Assembly (NCBI GenBank): GCA_946491665.1
Contig: CAMLYL010000034.1
Span: forward strand, 1-32,597
Origin: an uncultured Lachnospiraceae bacterium
Lineage (GTDB): Bacteria; Bacillota; Clostridia; Lachnospirales; Lachnospiraceae
DNA length: 32,597 nucleotides
Direction of reading: 5' to 3'
Part shown: one piece after another, positions 16,673-25,989 of the stretch
Position numbering within the stretch: position 1 is the first letter of the stretch
Layout: each line of letters starts with the position of its first letter
Position numbers and translations under genes: made by a program
The notes under the pieces: model-generated
What the model saw: only the letters and a program-made list of their open reading frames with translations
Told to the model about the DNA's origin: nothing
The model's database searches: none

Positions 16673-16700
16673 TTGACATCTCCGGGGTTTGTGATAAAGT
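16673..16700 (+). promoter_or_regulatory. Promoter of the rimP-nusA-infB operon
   Basis: TTGACA (16673-16678) and TAAAGT (16695-16700) are 16 bases apart, and a TG one base upstream makes it an extended -10. It starts just after the TlpA-like gene. The transcript would begin near 16707 with a leader of about 80 nt. Confidence 0.75.
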
Positions 16701-16726
16701 AGTATCTGAGAATATGTAATTTAGGA

Positions 16727-16752
16727 TGAGAGTGGGTGCAAGCCCACTCTCA
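16727..16752 (+). promoter_or_regulatory. GNRA-capped hairpin in the rimP leader
   Basis: TGAGAGTGGG pairs perfectly with CCCACTCTCA over ten bases; the loop TGCAAG closes as a U.G pair on a GCAA tetraloop of the GNRA type. No T-run follows, so it is not a terminator. It lies between promoter and ribosome binding site and may stabilise the message, be an RNase site, or serve a regulatory protein. Confidence 0.6.
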
Positions 16753-16789
16753 GTTGTTGTATTGAAAAACAGGAAAGAAGGTGAGGGAG

Positions 16790-17257
16790 TTGTCAAAAAG
16801 AGAGATCTATGAAAGCCGCACAGAGGCGCTGCTTTTGCCGCTGATGGAAGAATTCGGATTCGAACTCGTGGATGTAGAGTATGTGAAAGAGGGAGGTTCC
16901 TGGTACCTGCGTGCCTACATTGACAAAGAGGGCGGCATTACAGTGAACGACTGCGAGGCTGTGGCCAGGAGGATGAATGATCTTCTGGATGAGGAGGACT
17001 TTGTTGAGGAATCCTATATTTTTGAGGTGAGTTCTCCGGGACTGGGAAGACCGTTGAAAAAGGAAAAGGATTATATCCGCAGCATGGGAAAGGATGTGGA
17101 GATCCGTACCTACCGTGCGATCAACCGGAGCAAGGAATTTACCGGCGCACTGAAAGCCTACACCGACGATACTGTGACGATTGAGACCGGGGACGGCGAA
17201 GAAATGACTTTTCAGAAAAAAGAGATTGCGCTGATCCGGCTGGCATTTGATTTTTGA
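16790..17257 (+). CDS. rimP: RimP, 30S ribosome maturation factor
   Basis: RimP binds the free 30S subunit early in assembly. The protein has the N-terminal alpha/beta domain (ESRTEALLLPLMEEFGFELVDVEYVKEGGSWYLRAYID) and the conserved FEVSSPGLGRPL at the domain border, then a C-terminal SH3-like domain with TIETGDGEEMTF. I prefer the TTG start at 16790, five bases after AAGGTGA, giving 155 residues; an in-frame GTG at 16781 lies inside that Shine-Dalgarno and would need a poorer site. It is first in the nusA operon, as in most Firmicutes. Confidence 0.94.
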   Translation: MSKREIYESRTEALLLPLMEEFGFELVDVEYVKEGGSWYLRAYIDKEGGITVNDCEAVARRMNDLLDEEDFVEESYIFEVSSPGLGRPLKKEKDYIRSMGKDVEIRTYRAINRSKEFTGALKAYTDDTVTIETGDGEEMTFQKKEIALIRLAFDF

Positions 17258-17348
17258 TTTTCGGCCCGGAGGCCGGCCGGAAAAGTATCTGCGAAAGTAC
17301 TGTACAGATGCGAGAACAGAAAGAGAAATAAGGAGGAGAAAGGAAAAA

Positions 17349-18659
17349 ATGGCTAAGACCACCAAAAACAGCAAACAGGATGACAGTAAAGAACTGCTGG
17401 ATGCGCTGACGATTCTTGAGAAAGAAAAGAACATCAGCAAGGAGGTTCTGCTGGAGGCGATCGAGAACTCCCTGATTACTGCCTGCAAAAACCATTTCGG
17501 CAAGGCTGATAATGTGAAAGTAGTGATTAATCCGGATACATGTGAATTCCACGTTTTTGCGGAAAAGACGGTTGTTGAGGAAGTGGAGGATCCGGTTCTG
17601 CAGATTTCTCTGGCGGAGGCCAGAATGCGTGACGATACCATTCAGCCGGGAGAGGTGATCCGTGAGGAGATTAAATCCAGAGATTTCGGCCGTATTGCCA
17701 CACAGAATGCCAAGAATGTGATTCTCCAGAAGATTCGCGAGGAAGAGCGGAAGGTGATTTACGATCAGTATTACGGAAAGTCCAGAGATGTGGTGACCGG
17801 TATTGTTCAGCGTTATGTCGGTCGGAATGTCAGCATCAACCTGGGCAAGGCTGACGCAATCCTCAATGAAAATGAAATGATAAAGGGAGAACATTTTGAG
17901 CCTACTCAGAGAATTAAGGTTTATATTCTGGATGTGAAAGCCACCTCCAAAGGTCCGAAGATTCTCGTGTCCCGTACTCATCCGGAGCTGGTAAAAAGAC
18001 TGTTTGAAGAAGAAGTTTCCGAGGTGCGCGACGGCATTGTGGAGATCAAGAGCATTGCCCGTGAGGCGGGAAGCAGAACCAAGATGGCCGTCTGGTCCAA
18101 TGATCCGGACGTAGACCCGGTGGGAGCCTGTGTCGGCATGAACGGCGCCCGTGTGAACGCCATTGTGGATATGTTAAACGGTGAAAAAATAGACATTATC
18201 AACTGGGATGAAAATGCGGCTCTGCTGATTCAGAACGCATTAAGTCCTGCAAAAGTAATTTCCGTTATTGCTGACGGAGAGGAGAAAACCGCAAAGGTTG
18301 TAGTTCCTGACTATCAGTTGTCTCTGGCGATCGGAAAAGAAGGACAGAACGCCCGTCTGGCGGCCCGTCTGACCGGTTTCAAGATCGATATCAAGAGTGA
18401 GACACAGGCCCGTGAGGCAGGCGACTTCATGGATTATGAGACCGACTATGAAGACGTAGATTATGATGAATACGACGACTACGATGAGGATTACGACGAT
18501 TATGACGACTATGACGGGGAGTTCTATGATGAAACTGCCTACGATGAGGAGTCGGATCCGGAAGAAGTCTCTGATGAAAGAGCCGCAGGTGAGGAAGATA
18601 CCGCCGAAAGCAGCGGCAGCGCCGAAGACCTGTATGATGACAGTGAGGAAGAGGCATAA
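17349..18659 (+). CDS. nusA: Transcription elongation/termination factor NusA with acidic tail
   Basis: NusA binds RNA polymerase and nascent RNA and modulates pausing, termination and antitermination. The N-terminal polymerase-binding domain (to about 125), S1 domain (about 135-200) and two KH domains ([18 protein letters not shown] and [16 protein letters not shown]) are clear. ATG 17349 follows AAGGAGGAG at the expected distance; the frame extends further upstream without a better start. The product is 436 residues. After KH2 it carries about 80 residues of Asp/Glu/Tyr-rich sequence with repeated DDYD units (18430-18650), instead of the long acidic repeats of proteobacterial NusA. Most Firmicute NusA proteins stop soon after KH2. 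Confidence 0.95.
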   Translation: MAKTTKNSKQDDSKELLDALTILEKEKNISKEVLLEAIENSLITACKNHFGKADNVKVVINPDTCEFHVFAEKTVVEEVEDPVLQISLAEARMRDDTIQPGEVIREEIKSRDFGRIATQNAKNVILQKIREEERKVIYDQYYGKSRDVVTGIVQRYVGRNVSINLGKADAILNENEMIKGEHFEPTQRIKVYILDVKATSKGPKILVSRTHPELVKRLFEEEVSEVRDGIVEIKSIAREAGSRTKMAVWSNDPDVDPVGACVGMNGARVNAIVDMLNGEKIDIINWDENAALLIQNALSPAKVISVIADGEEKTAKVVVPDYQLSLAIGKEGQNARLAARLTGFKIDIKSETQAREAGDFMDYETDYEDVDYDEYDDYDEDYDDYDDYDGEFYDETAYDEESDPEEVSDERAAGEEDTAESSGSAEDLYDDSEEEA

Positions 18660-18673
18660 AGAAAGGTTTCAGA

Positions 18674-18943
18674 ATGGGTAAAAAGATTCCGATGCGGATG
18701 TGCGTCGGCTGTCGGCAGATGAAGGAAAAAAAAGACATGATACGAGTGCTCCGTACACAGGAAGGTGAGTTCTGTATTGATATTACCGGAAAGAAAAACG
18801 GACGCGGCGCTTATGTGTGCAAAAATCCGCAGTGTCTGCAGATGGCCGTCAAAAATCACGGGCTGGAACGCTCGTTTAAGATGAGTATACCAAAAGAAAC
18901 AGCTGTATTATTAGAAAAGGAGATGGAACGTATTGCCGAATGA
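18674..18943 (+). CDS. rnpM: YlxR-family RNA-binding protein (RNase P modulator RnpM)
   Basis: The 89-residue product has the family signature MRMCVGCRQMKEKKDMIRVLR at its N-terminus and GRGAYVCKNPQC in the middle. In Bacillus subtilis this protein (YlxR, renamed RnpM) binds RNase P RNA and reduces its activity. It lies 14 bases after nusA and its end overlaps the start of ylxQ, the standard arrangement. Confidence 0.93.
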   Translation: MGKKIPMRMCVGCRQMKEKKDMIRVLRTQEGEFCIDITGKKNGRGAYVCKNPQCLQMAVKNHGLERSFKMSIPKETAVLLEKEMERIAE

Positions 18944-19253
18944 CAGAATTTTGTCAACCCTTTCCCTGGCTCAGAAAGCAGGGCAGGTAAAGAGCGGAGA
19001 GTTTGCTGTGGAAAAGGCGGTGAAGGAATACAGAGCCAGCCTGGTGATTGTGGCACAGGATGCTTCCGAGAATACAAAAAAGAAGATGAAAAATATGACG
19101 GATTTCTATGAGGTCCCTCTGTATTTTTATTCGGATAAGGAGAGTCTGGGCAGACAGATCGGGAAAGAATACCGCTCCATGGTGGCAGTAACTCATCCCG
19201 GATTTTCGGATTCCATTGAAAAGCAGCTAAAATTATATTTCACAACTGAATAG
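18933..19253 (+). CDS. ylxQ: YlxQ, L7Ae-family RNA-binding protein
   Basis: The 106-residue protein is of the L7Ae/L30e/S12e/Gadd45 family, which binds kink-turn RNA; YlxQ itself has no settled role. LSLAQKAGQVKSGEFAVEKAV and LVIVAQDASENTKKKM are typical. The start is a TTG at 18933 preceded by AAAGGAGAT about eight bases upstream, inside the end of rnpM, so translation is coupled. Confidence 0.92.
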   Translation: MPNDRILSTLSLAQKAGQVKSGEFAVEKAVKEYRASLVIVAQDASENTKKKMKNMTDFYEVPLYFYSDKESLGRQIGKEYRSMVAVTHPGFSDSIEKQLKLYFTTE

Positions 19254-19265
19254 GGAGGAACAAGC

Positions 19266-22049
19266 ATGGCAAAAATGAAAGTTCATGAACTTGCGAAAGA
19301 GTTGAATGTACCCTCAAAGGATATTATCACTTTCCTGGAGGGAAACAGTATAGAGGTAAAAAGCCACATGAGTGTGCTGGAAGATGATATGGTTTCTCTT
19401 GTAAAGAGCCATTACAGAAAAAAAGCGCAGCCCCAGGAGACTGCAGCGGCTTCTGAGGGAGAGGCGAAGAAAGAGCGCCCGAAGAAGAAAGCGAGCATTT
19501 CTGCTGTCTACAATCCCCAGAACAGTAAACTGGGAGACCGGAAAGGCGGACAGAGAGGACGGGGAGGAAACCAGACCCGCATCACCAATGAGCGTCCGGC
19601 GGGAGAAAGACCGAAACGTCCGGCAGGAGAGAGACGTCCCCGTCCGGCAGGAGAAAGACCTGTTCGCCCGGCAGGGGAGCGTCCGGTACGTCCGGCGGGA
19701 GAGAGACCGGTACGTCCGGCAGGGGAACGTCCCGTTCGCCCGGCGGCAGAGAAGCCGGTACGTCCGGAAGCTGAGAAGCAGGCAGAGAAGATTGTCCGTA
19801 CAGAGGCGGAGAAAGCAGTGGTACGTCCGGAGGCAGAGGCGCCCAAACCGGCGGAGAAACCGAAAAGACGGAATGTATATGCGGACCGCCCGCAGAATGT
19901 TTATAATGACAGACCTGTAAAGCAGGAGGGCGACAGAAATGGCAGGGGTGAGAGAAAAGATTACAAAAATCAAAAAGGTAATCAGAATAATCGAAATAAT
20001 TCCGGCAATTATCAGGGCGGCAGAAACGGCCGGCAGGATAATCAGAATCGTTTCAAAGATTCGAAAAACAGATTAGACGACAAGATCACCCGTATGAACC
20101 GGGATGCATCCAAGGCGCCTATTGAGGAGCTGAGAGGAAAGGATTCCCGGAACAATAACAACAGCAATAAAAAGAAAAAACAGGATTACGATAAGAAGAA
20201 CCGGAAGCAGGAGAATTTTGTCAATCTTGAGAAGAAGACCGGTCATAAGAAGAGAAATGCGACTCCGCAGCCTCACAGTGAGAAGAAGACCGATGAAGTA
20301 CGCACCATTACCCTTCCGGAAGTGATGACAGTCCGTGAACTTGCGGATATTATGAAGGTGCAGGCTTCAGAGATCGTTAAAAAGCTTTTCATGCAGGGAA
20401 TTATGATGACTGTAAATCAGGAAATTGAGTATGATAAAGCAGAGGAGATCGCGCTGGAGTTTAACTGCATCGCTGAGCCGGAGGAGAAAGTGGATGTGAT
20501 CGCCGAGCTTCTGAAAGAGGATGAAGAAGATGAATCCGCCATGGTAACGAGACCGCCTGTAGTCTGCGTTATGGGTCATGTAGACCACGGTAAAACCTCC
20601 CTTCTGGATGCGATCCGAAACACACGCGAGACCGATAAGGAGGCCGGCGGCATTACGCAGGCCATCGGTGCATCAGTTGTAACTATTAACGGCCAGAAGA
20701 TTACTTTCCTGGATACGCCGGGACATGAGGCGTTTACTGCAATGCGTATGCGCGGAGCCAATTCTACCGATATCGCGATTCTGGTTGTGGCGGCGGACGA
20801 CGGCGTGATGCCTCAGACTGTGGAAGCCATCAATCATGCCAAAGCAGCCGGCGTGGAGATTATTGTGGCGATCAACAAGATTGATAAGGAAGGCGCGAAT
20901 ATTGAACGCGTAAAGCAGGAACTGACGGAATATGAGCTGATTGCAGAGGACTGGGGCGGCAGCACTATCTGTGTTCCCGTTTCCGCTCATACCGGAGAGG
21001 GAATCAAAGAACTTCTGGAGATGGTTCTTTTAAGCGCTGAGGTTCTGGAACTGAAGGCGAACCCCAACCGGAATGCAAGAGGCCTTGTTATTGAGGCGCA
21101 GCTGGATAAAGGACGCGGAGCGGTAGCGACTGTCCTGGTACAGAAGGGAACCCTCAAAGTGGGTCAGTCTGTAGCAGCGGGAAGCAGCTACGGCAAGGTT
21201 CGTGCCATGATCGATGATCACGGCAGACGGGTCAAGGAAGCGGGACCGTCTACTCCGGTGGAGATCCTGGGCTTAAACAGCGTACCAAATGCGGGAGAAG
21301 TATTTGTAGTATGTGATTCCGAGAAGGAAGCCAGAAGCTTTGCTGAAACCTTCGTTTCTCAGGATAAGGAGAGACTGCTGGCGGAGACAAGAGCCAGAAT
21401 GTCCCTGGATGATCTGTTCTCCCAGATTCAGGCAGGTAATCTGAAGGAACTGAATCTGATCGTAAAGGCGGATGTACAGGGATCTGTGGAAGCTGTAAAG
21501 CAGAGCCTTGAGAAACTGTCAAATGAAGAGGTTGTGGTAAAAGTGATTCACGGCGGCGTGGGCGCCATTAATGAATCCGATGTTTCTCTTGCGGCTGCTT
21601 CCAATGCGATTATTATCGGATTTAACGTGAAACCGGATCCTGTTGCAAAATCAACTGCAGAGCAGGAGAAGGTGGATATCAGACTGTATAATATCATTTA
21701 CAAAGCCATTGAAGATATTGAGGCGGCCATGAAGGGTATGCTGGATCCGATCTTTGAGGAGAAAGTGATCGGCCATGCTGAAGTTCGCCAGATCTTCAAA
21801 GCATCCGGCGTCGGCAATATTGCCGGTTCCTACGTTCTGGACGGCGTCTTTGAGCGGGGCTGCAAGATCCGCATTACCAGAGAAGGCGAGCAGATCTATG
21901 AGGGAGCTCTGGCGTCCCTGAAGCGCTTTAAGGATGATGTGAAGGAAGTGAAGGCCGGATTTGAGTGTGGTCTCGTGTTCGAAGGCTTCAATGATATTGC
22001 GGAGTTTGATATTGTGGAAGCTTATAAAATGGTAGAGGTTCCCCGATAG
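19266..22049 (+). CDS. infB: Translation initiation factor IF-2
   Basis: IF-2 is the GTPase that places initiator fMet-tRNA on the 30S subunit and promotes subunit joining. The 927 residues hold an N-terminal IF2_N domain (1-50), a long basic low-complexity linker (about 60-330), a second IF2_N domain (about 350-400), and the G domain starting with GHVDHGKT (437-444), followed by DTPGHEAF and NKID, then domains II to IV with [10 protein letters not shown] and [12 protein letters not shown]. The linker carries tandem RPAGERPV units. GGGAGGAA precedes the ATG, 12 bases after ylxQ. Confidence 0.97.
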   Translation: MAKMKVHELAKELNVPSKDIITFLEGNSIEVKSHMSVLEDDMVSLVKSHYRKKAQPQETAAASEGEAKKERPKKKASISAVYNPQNSKLGDRKGGQRGRGGNQTRITNERPAGERPKRPAGERRPRPAGERPVRPAGERPVRPAGERPVRPAGERPVRPAAEKPVRPEAEKQAEKIVRTEAEKAVVRPEAEAPKPAEKPKRRNVYADRPQNVYNDRPVKQEGDRNGRGERKDYKNQKGNQNNRNNSGNYQGGRNGRQDNQNRFKDSKNRLDDKITRMNRDASKAPIEELRGKDSRNNNNSNKKKKQDYDKKNRKQENFVNLEKKTGHKKRNATPQPHSEKKTDEVRTITLPEVMTVRELADIMKVQASEIVKKLFMQGIMMTVNQEIEYDKAEEIALEFNCIAEPEEKVDVIAELLKEDEEDESAMVTRPPVVCVMGHVDHGKTSLLDAIRNTRETDKEAGGITQAIGASVVTINGQKITFLDTPGHEAFTAMRMRGANSTDIAILVVAADDGVMPQTVEAINHAKAAGVEIIVAINKIDKEGANIERVKQELTEYELIAEDWGGSTICVPVSAHTGEGIKELLEMVLLSAEVLELKANPNRNARGLVIEAQLDKGRGAVATVLVQKGTLKVGQSVAAGSSYGKVRAMIDDHGRRVKEAGPSTPVEILGLNSVPNAGEVFVVCDSEKEARSFAETFVSQDKERLLAETRARMSLDDLFSQIQAGNLKELNLIVKADVQGSVEAVKQSLEKLSNEEVVVKVIHGGVGAINESDVSLAAASNAIIIGFNVKPDPVAKSTAEQEKVDIRLYNIIYKAIEDIEAAMKGMLDPIFEEKVIGHAEVRQIFKASGVGNIAGSYVLDGVFERGCKIRITREGEQIYEGALASLKRFKDDVKEVKAGFECGLVFEGFNDIAEFDIVEAYKMVEVPR
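19590..19760 (+). repeat. Tandem 24-bp repeat coding for RPAGERPV in the IF-2 linker
   Basis: About six to seven near-identical eight-residue units (RPAGERPV and the variants [24 protein letters not shown]) occupy roughly residues 109-165. The DNA repeats with a 24-base period, with synonymous third-base changes between units. Such arrays change copy number by slippage. The repeat lies in the disordered basic linker, so length change should be tolerated. Confidence 0.8.
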
Positions 22050-22074
22050 GAGGAACCTGGCGAAAGGAATTGCC

Positions 22075-22461
22075 ATGAGGAAGAACAGTATAAAAAATAC
22101 CAGATTAAACGAAGAGGTTATGCGGGAACTGAGCAATATTATCCGCAACGAGATCAAGGATCCCCGCATTCATCCCCTGACCAGTGTATCTCTGGTGGAG
22201 GTGGCTCCGGATCTGAAGACCTGCAAGGCATATATCAGTGTGCTGGGCGATGAAAAGGCCCAGCAGGATACGATTGCGGGTTTGAAAAGCGCGGCCGGAT
22301 ACGCCAGAAGGTGTCTGGCGCATTCGCTGAACCTGCGGAATACGCCGGAGATTCGTTTTATTCTGGATCAGTCGATTGAGTACGGAATCCGTATGTCGAA
22401 GAAGATTGATGAGCTCAGTGAAAAGGAAGCGGGATCCGGAAATGAACCTTCGGAGGAGTAG
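22075..22461 (+). CDS. rbfA: RbfA, 30S ribosome-binding factor
   Basis: RbfA is a small KH-fold protein that helps 16S rRNA 5'-end maturation and 30S assembly. The 128 residues start RKNSIKNTRLNEEVMRELSN and include DPRIHPLTSVSLVEVAPDLK and LRNTPEIRFILDQSIEYG, all typical. It follows infB by 25 bases. The last ten or so residues are an acidic tail. Confidence 0.95.
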   Translation: MRKNSIKNTRLNEEVMRELSNIIRNEIKDPRIHPLTSVSLVEVAPDLKTCKAYISVLGDEKAQQDTIAGLKSAAGYARRCLAHSLNLRNTPEIRFILDQSIEYGIRMSKKIDELSEKEAGSGNEPSEE

Positions 22462-22464
22462 GAA

Positions 22465-23457
22465 ATGGAAATGACATCATCAGATCTGCTGAGATCCACG
22501 CTGGATCGTGCGGATTCTGTGGCAATTGCAGGGCATGTGCGTCCCGACGGAGACTGCACAGGTTCCTGCCTTGCCGTGTATAATTATATCAGGGACAATT
22601 ATCCGCAGACTTCTGTTGATCTGTATCTGGAACCGGTGCCGGAAAAGTTTTTGTTTCTGAAAAACTCAGACCGGATCCGGACAGATGCGGAGGAGACCGC
22701 CCGGGTGTATGATTTGTTTATTGCTCTGGACTGCGGAGATTCAGGAAGACTGGGTGCGGCGGCTCATCTGTTTCAGTCTGCGGGGCATACACTTTGTGTG
22801 GATCACCATATGACCAATCAGAGTTTTGCGGATCACAACTTTGTTTTTCCCGAGGCCAGTTCCACCTGTGAACTGGTATATCAGCTGATGGATCCTCAGA
22901 AAATCACGAAAGAGATTGCCGAGTGTCTGTATCTGGGAATTGTCCATGATACGGGAGTGTTTCAATATTCCTGCACGTCTCCGGCAACGATGGAGATTGC
23001 CGGAAAACTGATGGCAAAGGGAATTGATTATCCGAAGATTGTGGATGAGACCTATTATATGAAATCTTTTGCCCAGCAGAAAATATGGGGAAAGGCCATG
23101 ATGGAGAGTCAATTGCATCTGAACGGAAAATGCATCAGCAGCATTGTCACGAAAAAGGATATGGAAGTGTACGGAGTAAGCCCGAAGGAACTGGACGGAC
23201 TGGTGAGCGGACTCCGGTCCACCGCGGGTGTGGAAGCTGCAGTTTTCCTCTATGAAACGGAGGATGGTTATAAGATCAGTCTTCGTTCCGCCCGTTATGT
23301 GGATGTGGCAAAAATTGCTATGGAATTCGGCGGAGGCGGTCACGTGAGAGCAGCGGGAGCGTCTTCCGATATAAAGGATCCGGAGAGAATTTTGAATGAA
23401 TTGCTTGGGAAGATCAGGCAGCAGCTTACGGAGGGCGTATGTACCACGGAATCATAA
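22465..23457 (+). CDS. nrnA: DHH-family phosphoesterase, NrnA-like nanoRNase/pAp phosphatase
   Basis: NrnA-type enzymes degrade 2-5 nt RNAs and dephosphorylate 3'-phosphoadenosine 5'-phosphate using manganese. Metal ligands are visible: His24, Asp28 and Asp30 in GHVRPDGDC, Asp89 in ALDCGDSG, and the D113-H114-H115 motif in VDHHMTN. The C-terminal DHHA1 domain ends with the substrate-binding GGGGHVRAAG. The 330 residues fit the family. It lies three bases after rbfA, and its end overlaps truB by 19 bases. Confidence 0.93.
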   Translation: MEMTSSDLLRSTLDRADSVAIAGHVRPDGDCTGSCLAVYNYIRDNYPQTSVDLYLEPVPEKFLFLKNSDRIRTDAEETARVYDLFIALDCGDSGRLGAAAHLFQSAGHTLCVDHHMTNQSFADHNFVFPEASSTCELVYQLMDPQKITKEIAECLYLGIVHDTGVFQYSCTSPATMEIAGKLMAKGIDYPKIVDETYYMKSFAQQKIWGKAMMESQLHLNGKCISSIVTKKDMEVYGVSPKELDGLVSGLRSTAGVEAAVFLYETEDGYKISLRSARYVDVAKIAMEFGGGGHVRAAGASSDIKDPERILNELLGKIRQQLTEGVCTTES

Positions 23458-24347
23458 ATGTTTACAAGGAACGGGGATATACTTCTTTTGATGTAGTTGC
23501 AAAGCTGCGGGGAATCTGTGGACAGAAAAAGATCGGTCATACGGGCACACTGGATCCGGAAGCGGAGGGTGTGCTCCCCGTATGTCTGGGGAATGCCACA
23601 AAGGTCTGTGATATGCTGACAGACCGGGATAAGGAATACCGTGCGGTAATGCTTCTGGGAATCGATACGGATACTCAGGATACGACAGGGGAAGTCCTTG
23701 CCCGGGGGGATGTGTCTGGCATTACAGAAGAGCAGATTCGCCGGACGATCCGGTCTTTTGAGGGCGAGATCGAACAGATCCCGCCCATGTATTCCGCCCT
23801 TAAAGTCAATGGTCAGAAGCTCTGCGACCTGGCGAGAAAAGGGCAGGTTGTGGAGCGGAAGCCCCGCAGGATTACCATATATGATATCTCGGTAAATGAG
23901 ATTGCAGCGCCCCGGGTGACCATGACAGTGAAATGCTCCAAGGGAACTTATATACGGACGCTCTGCCATGACATCGGGGAGCAGCTTGGATGTTACGGAA
24001 CGTTGGAATACCTTCTGCGTACCAAAGCGGCCGGATATTGTCTGGAGGATGCCCTGCGGCTGTATGAGCTCCAGGAAAGAAAAGACCGGGGGACGCTTGC
24101 CGAAGTGATTCGTCCGGTGGAGGATGTGTTTCTTTCCTGTCCGGCTTTTCAGACGGGGGAAAACTCGGATAAGATGCTTTATAATGGAAACAGTCTTGGA
24201 AAGCATCAGATGTTTCCGGTGCTGGAGGGGATGGAAATCCCTGAAAGCGGCTGGATCCGGGTGCGGGATTCGTCCGGGCGATTCTGCGGGATTTATGAGT
24301 ATTCCCGGGAAAAGGGCTGCTGGCGTCCGGTGAAGATGTTTCTTTAA
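23439..24347 (+). CDS. truB: TruB, tRNA pseudouridine-55 synthase
   Basis: TruB makes pseudouridine 55 in the T loop of nearly all tRNAs. The catalytic Asp39 lies in GHTGTLDPEAEG; KEYRAVMLLG, PPMYSALKVNGQKL and CSKGTYIRTLCHDIG are the other signatures. The product has 302 residues, with a degenerate PUA-like C-terminal end. ATG 23439 follows GGAGGG inside the end of nrnA. Confidence 0.96.
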   Translation: MYHGIINVYKERGYTSFDVVAKLRGICGQKKIGHTGTLDPEAEGVLPVCLGNATKVCDMLTDRDKEYRAVMLLGIDTDTQDTTGEVLARGDVSGITEEQIRRTIRSFEGEIEQIPPMYSALKVNGQKLCDLARKGQVVERKPRRITIYDISVNEIAAPRVTMTVKCSKGTYIRTLCHDIGEQLGCYGTLEYLLRTKAAGYCLEDALRLYELQERKDRGTLAEVIRPVEDVFLSCPAFQTGENSDKMLYNGNSLGKHQMFPVLEGMEIPESGWIRVRDSSGRFCGIYEYSREKGCWRPVKMFL

Positions 24348-24377
24348 GATGTTTGATTACAGGGAAGTTTTTTACTT

Positions 24378-25292
24378 ATGAAATATATAAAGGATACGCT
24401 GGAATTTCATATAGAAGAGCCTTCGGTGGTTACTCTGGGGAAGTTTGACGGTCTTCATCTCGGGCACCGGTATCTGATGGAGGAGCTGAAAAAGGGAAAA
24501 GCGCTGGGACTGAAAAGCGTTGCTTTCACGTTTGATATTTCTCCCCGGGCTTTTTTGCAGGAGGAATACCGGGTTCTTTCTACCAATGAGGAAAAGATGC
24601 ACATATTTGAGGAGGCCGGTGTGGATGTTCTGATTGAATGTCCTTTTACAGAAGAATTTCGAAGTCTGAGTCCCCGGGCCTTTCTCGAGATGCTGACCGG
24701 AAAGATCTGTGTCAGACGGATTGTGGCGGGTACAGATTTCTGTTTTGGCTATAAGCGGAGCGGGACTTACCGTGAACTGGAACAGTATGCTCCGGAACTG
24801 GGATATGAGGCGGTGATTGTGAAGAAGATGCAGTACCGCGGCGCCGACATCAGCAGTACGCGGATACGGGAATGTATCAGCCGGGGAGATATGGAGGAAG
24901 CGAACCGGCTGCTGGGATATGAGTATTTTGTATCAGCTCCGGTGCTCCATGGGAACGCGCTGGGACGCACCATCGGATTTCCGACAGCCAACCAGATTCC
25001 CCCGAAAGAGAAGCTGCTTCCCCCTAATGGAGTTTACGCGGTACATGCCATAATGAACGGCAAGACGTACTGCGGCGTCTGCAATATTGGCAGGAAGCCG
25101 ACAGTTGGTGACAATTATCCTGTAGGAATTGAGACTTTCTTCTTTGATTTTCACGGAGATATTTACGACCGGGAGATCCGGGTGGCATTTGTGAAACATA
25201 TCCGTCCGGAGAAGAAGTTTGCTTCAGTGGAAGAGCTGGCAGCTCAGATTGAAAGGGACAAGGAGACCTGTCGGAAGCTGTTTGGATTATAA
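24378..25292 (+). CDS. ribF: RibF, bifunctional riboflavin kinase / FAD synthetase
   Basis: RibF phosphorylates riboflavin to FMN and adenylylates FMN to FAD. The N-terminal nucleotidyltransferase domain shows TLGKFDGLHLGHRYL (about 20-34) and SSTRIRECI; the C-terminal riboflavin kinase domain shows GRTIGFPTAN and NGVYAV. The 304 residues are normal. This is the last gene of the rimP-led run; a hairpin follows directly. Confidence 0.95.
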   Translation: MKYIKDTLEFHIEEPSVVTLGKFDGLHLGHRYLMEELKKGKALGLKSVAFTFDISPRAFLQEEYRVLSTNEEKMHIFEEAGVDVLIECPFTEEFRSLSPRAFLEMLTGKICVRRIVAGTDFCFGYKRSGTYRELEQYAPELGYEAVIVKKMQYRGADISSTRIRECISRGDMEEANRLLGYEYFVSAPVLHGNALGRTIGFPTANQIPPKEKLLPPNGVYAVHAIMNGKTYCGVCNIGRKPTVGDNYPVGIETFFFDFHGDIYDREIRVAFVKHIRPEKKFASVEELAAQIERDKETCRKLFGL

Positions 25293-25294
25293 AG

Positions 25295-25336
25295 AGTTAC
25301 TGTTCACAGCCCCTTCACTCCTCATGAACAGTAACT
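25295..25336 (+). terminator. Inverted repeat after ribF, possible terminator
   Basis: AGTTACTGTTCA (25295-25306) and TGAACAGTAACT (25325-25336) are perfect 12-base inverted repeats around an 18-base C-rich loop, three bases after the ribF stop. No T-run follows, so it may instead be a processing or mRNA-stabilising hairpin. Confidence 0.5.
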
Positions 25337-25375
25337 ATTAAAGAAAGTTATTATTGCAACTTTTCAGAAAAACAG

Positions 25376-25404
25376 TTTACAAAAATTACGCATTATGCTA
25401 TAGT
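25376..25404 (+). promoter_or_regulatory. Promoter of rpsO
   Basis: TTTACA at 25376-25381 and TATAGT at 25399-25404, with a 17-base spacer and a TG extension (25396-25397), lie about 107 bases before rpsO. The leader it makes contains a folded element. Confidence 0.7.
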
Positions 25405-25412
25405 TAACAGCA

Positions 25413-25471
25413 GTGAGCATTCAGCCCATGTTCAGTGTCTGGAGTCTCCGACCTGACACTTAGCAGCTCAC
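25413..25471 (+). promoter_or_regulatory. rpsO: Structured rpsO leader, candidate S15 autoregulatory RNA
   Basis: GTGAGC (25413-25418) pairs with GCTCAC (25466-25471); inside it AGTGTC (25434-25439) pairs with GACACT (25455-25460), with a GGAGTCTCC element at the tip. S15 represses its own translation through structured leaders in several phyla, with different folds that mimic its 16S site. Position and nested stems support the same here; binding is inferred. Confidence 0.5.
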
Positions 25472-25510
25472 AGTTTCGGGCGATATTATATTAAAAAGGA
25501 GGAAATCGTC

Positions 25511-25777
25511 ATGATTTCAAAGGAAAAGAAAGCAGCTATCATTGCAGAGTATGGCAGAAAGCCGGGAGACACAGGTTCACCGGAGGTTCAGATCGCTATT
25601 CTGACCGCACGTATCAAAGAGCTTACCGAGCATCTGAAGGATCATCCGAAGGATAATCATTCCAGACGCGGTATGTACAAAATGGTTGGTCAGAGACGTG
25701 GTTTACTTGATTACTACAAGAAAAACGATCTGGAAGGCTATCGTGCGCTGATCGCAAAGCTTGGTATCAGACGGTAA
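25511..25777 (+). CDS. rpsO: Ribosomal protein uS15
   Basis: S15 is a primary 16S rRNA-binding protein of the 30S platform and contributes to bridge B4. The 88-residue product starts [20 protein letters not shown] and contains [36 protein letters not shown] and [11 protein letters not shown], all hallmark segments. AAAGGAGGA lies before the ATG. It stands between its own promoter and a terminator, with pnp next. Confidence 0.97.
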   Translation: MISKEKKAAIIAEYGRKPGDTGSPEVQIAILTARIKELTEHLKDHPKDNHSRRGMYKMVGQRRGLLDYYKKNDLEGYRALIAKLGIRR

Positions 25778-25792
25778 TACGAAACAGACGCG

Positions 25793-25835
25793 GCGAGAGA
25801 TACTTTTTAGTATTTCTCGCTCTTTGCGTGTTTTT
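25793..25835 (+). terminator. Intrinsic terminator between rpsO and pnp
   Basis: GCGAGAGATAC (25793-25803) pairs with GTATTTCTCGC (25810-25820) through 11 pairs with one G.U, followed by TCTTTGCGTGTTTTT. A second small hairpin, GTGCGG/CCGCAC at 25839-25858, follows at once. Termination may be partial; no clear separate promoter for pnp was seen between here and 25990. Confidence 0.6.
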
Positions 25836-25989
25836 CCAGTGCGGTTTTTGTTCCGCACGGGATCCGGAAATAAAGAAGAGCAGGAGCAAGGATCCGAGAT
25901 TACTGATGAATGCAAATGCGGTCCTGTGTTTGGATTGATCAGTGGTTTCGGATCTCCTGCCGGAAAAGAAAAGGAGAGCGAAGAGAAAG

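Noticed and set aside
19508-19973. Antisense open frames over the IF-2 linker with SPAGRTG repeats
   Set aside because: They are mirror images of the RPAGERPV repeat on the coding strand and have no ribosome binding site.
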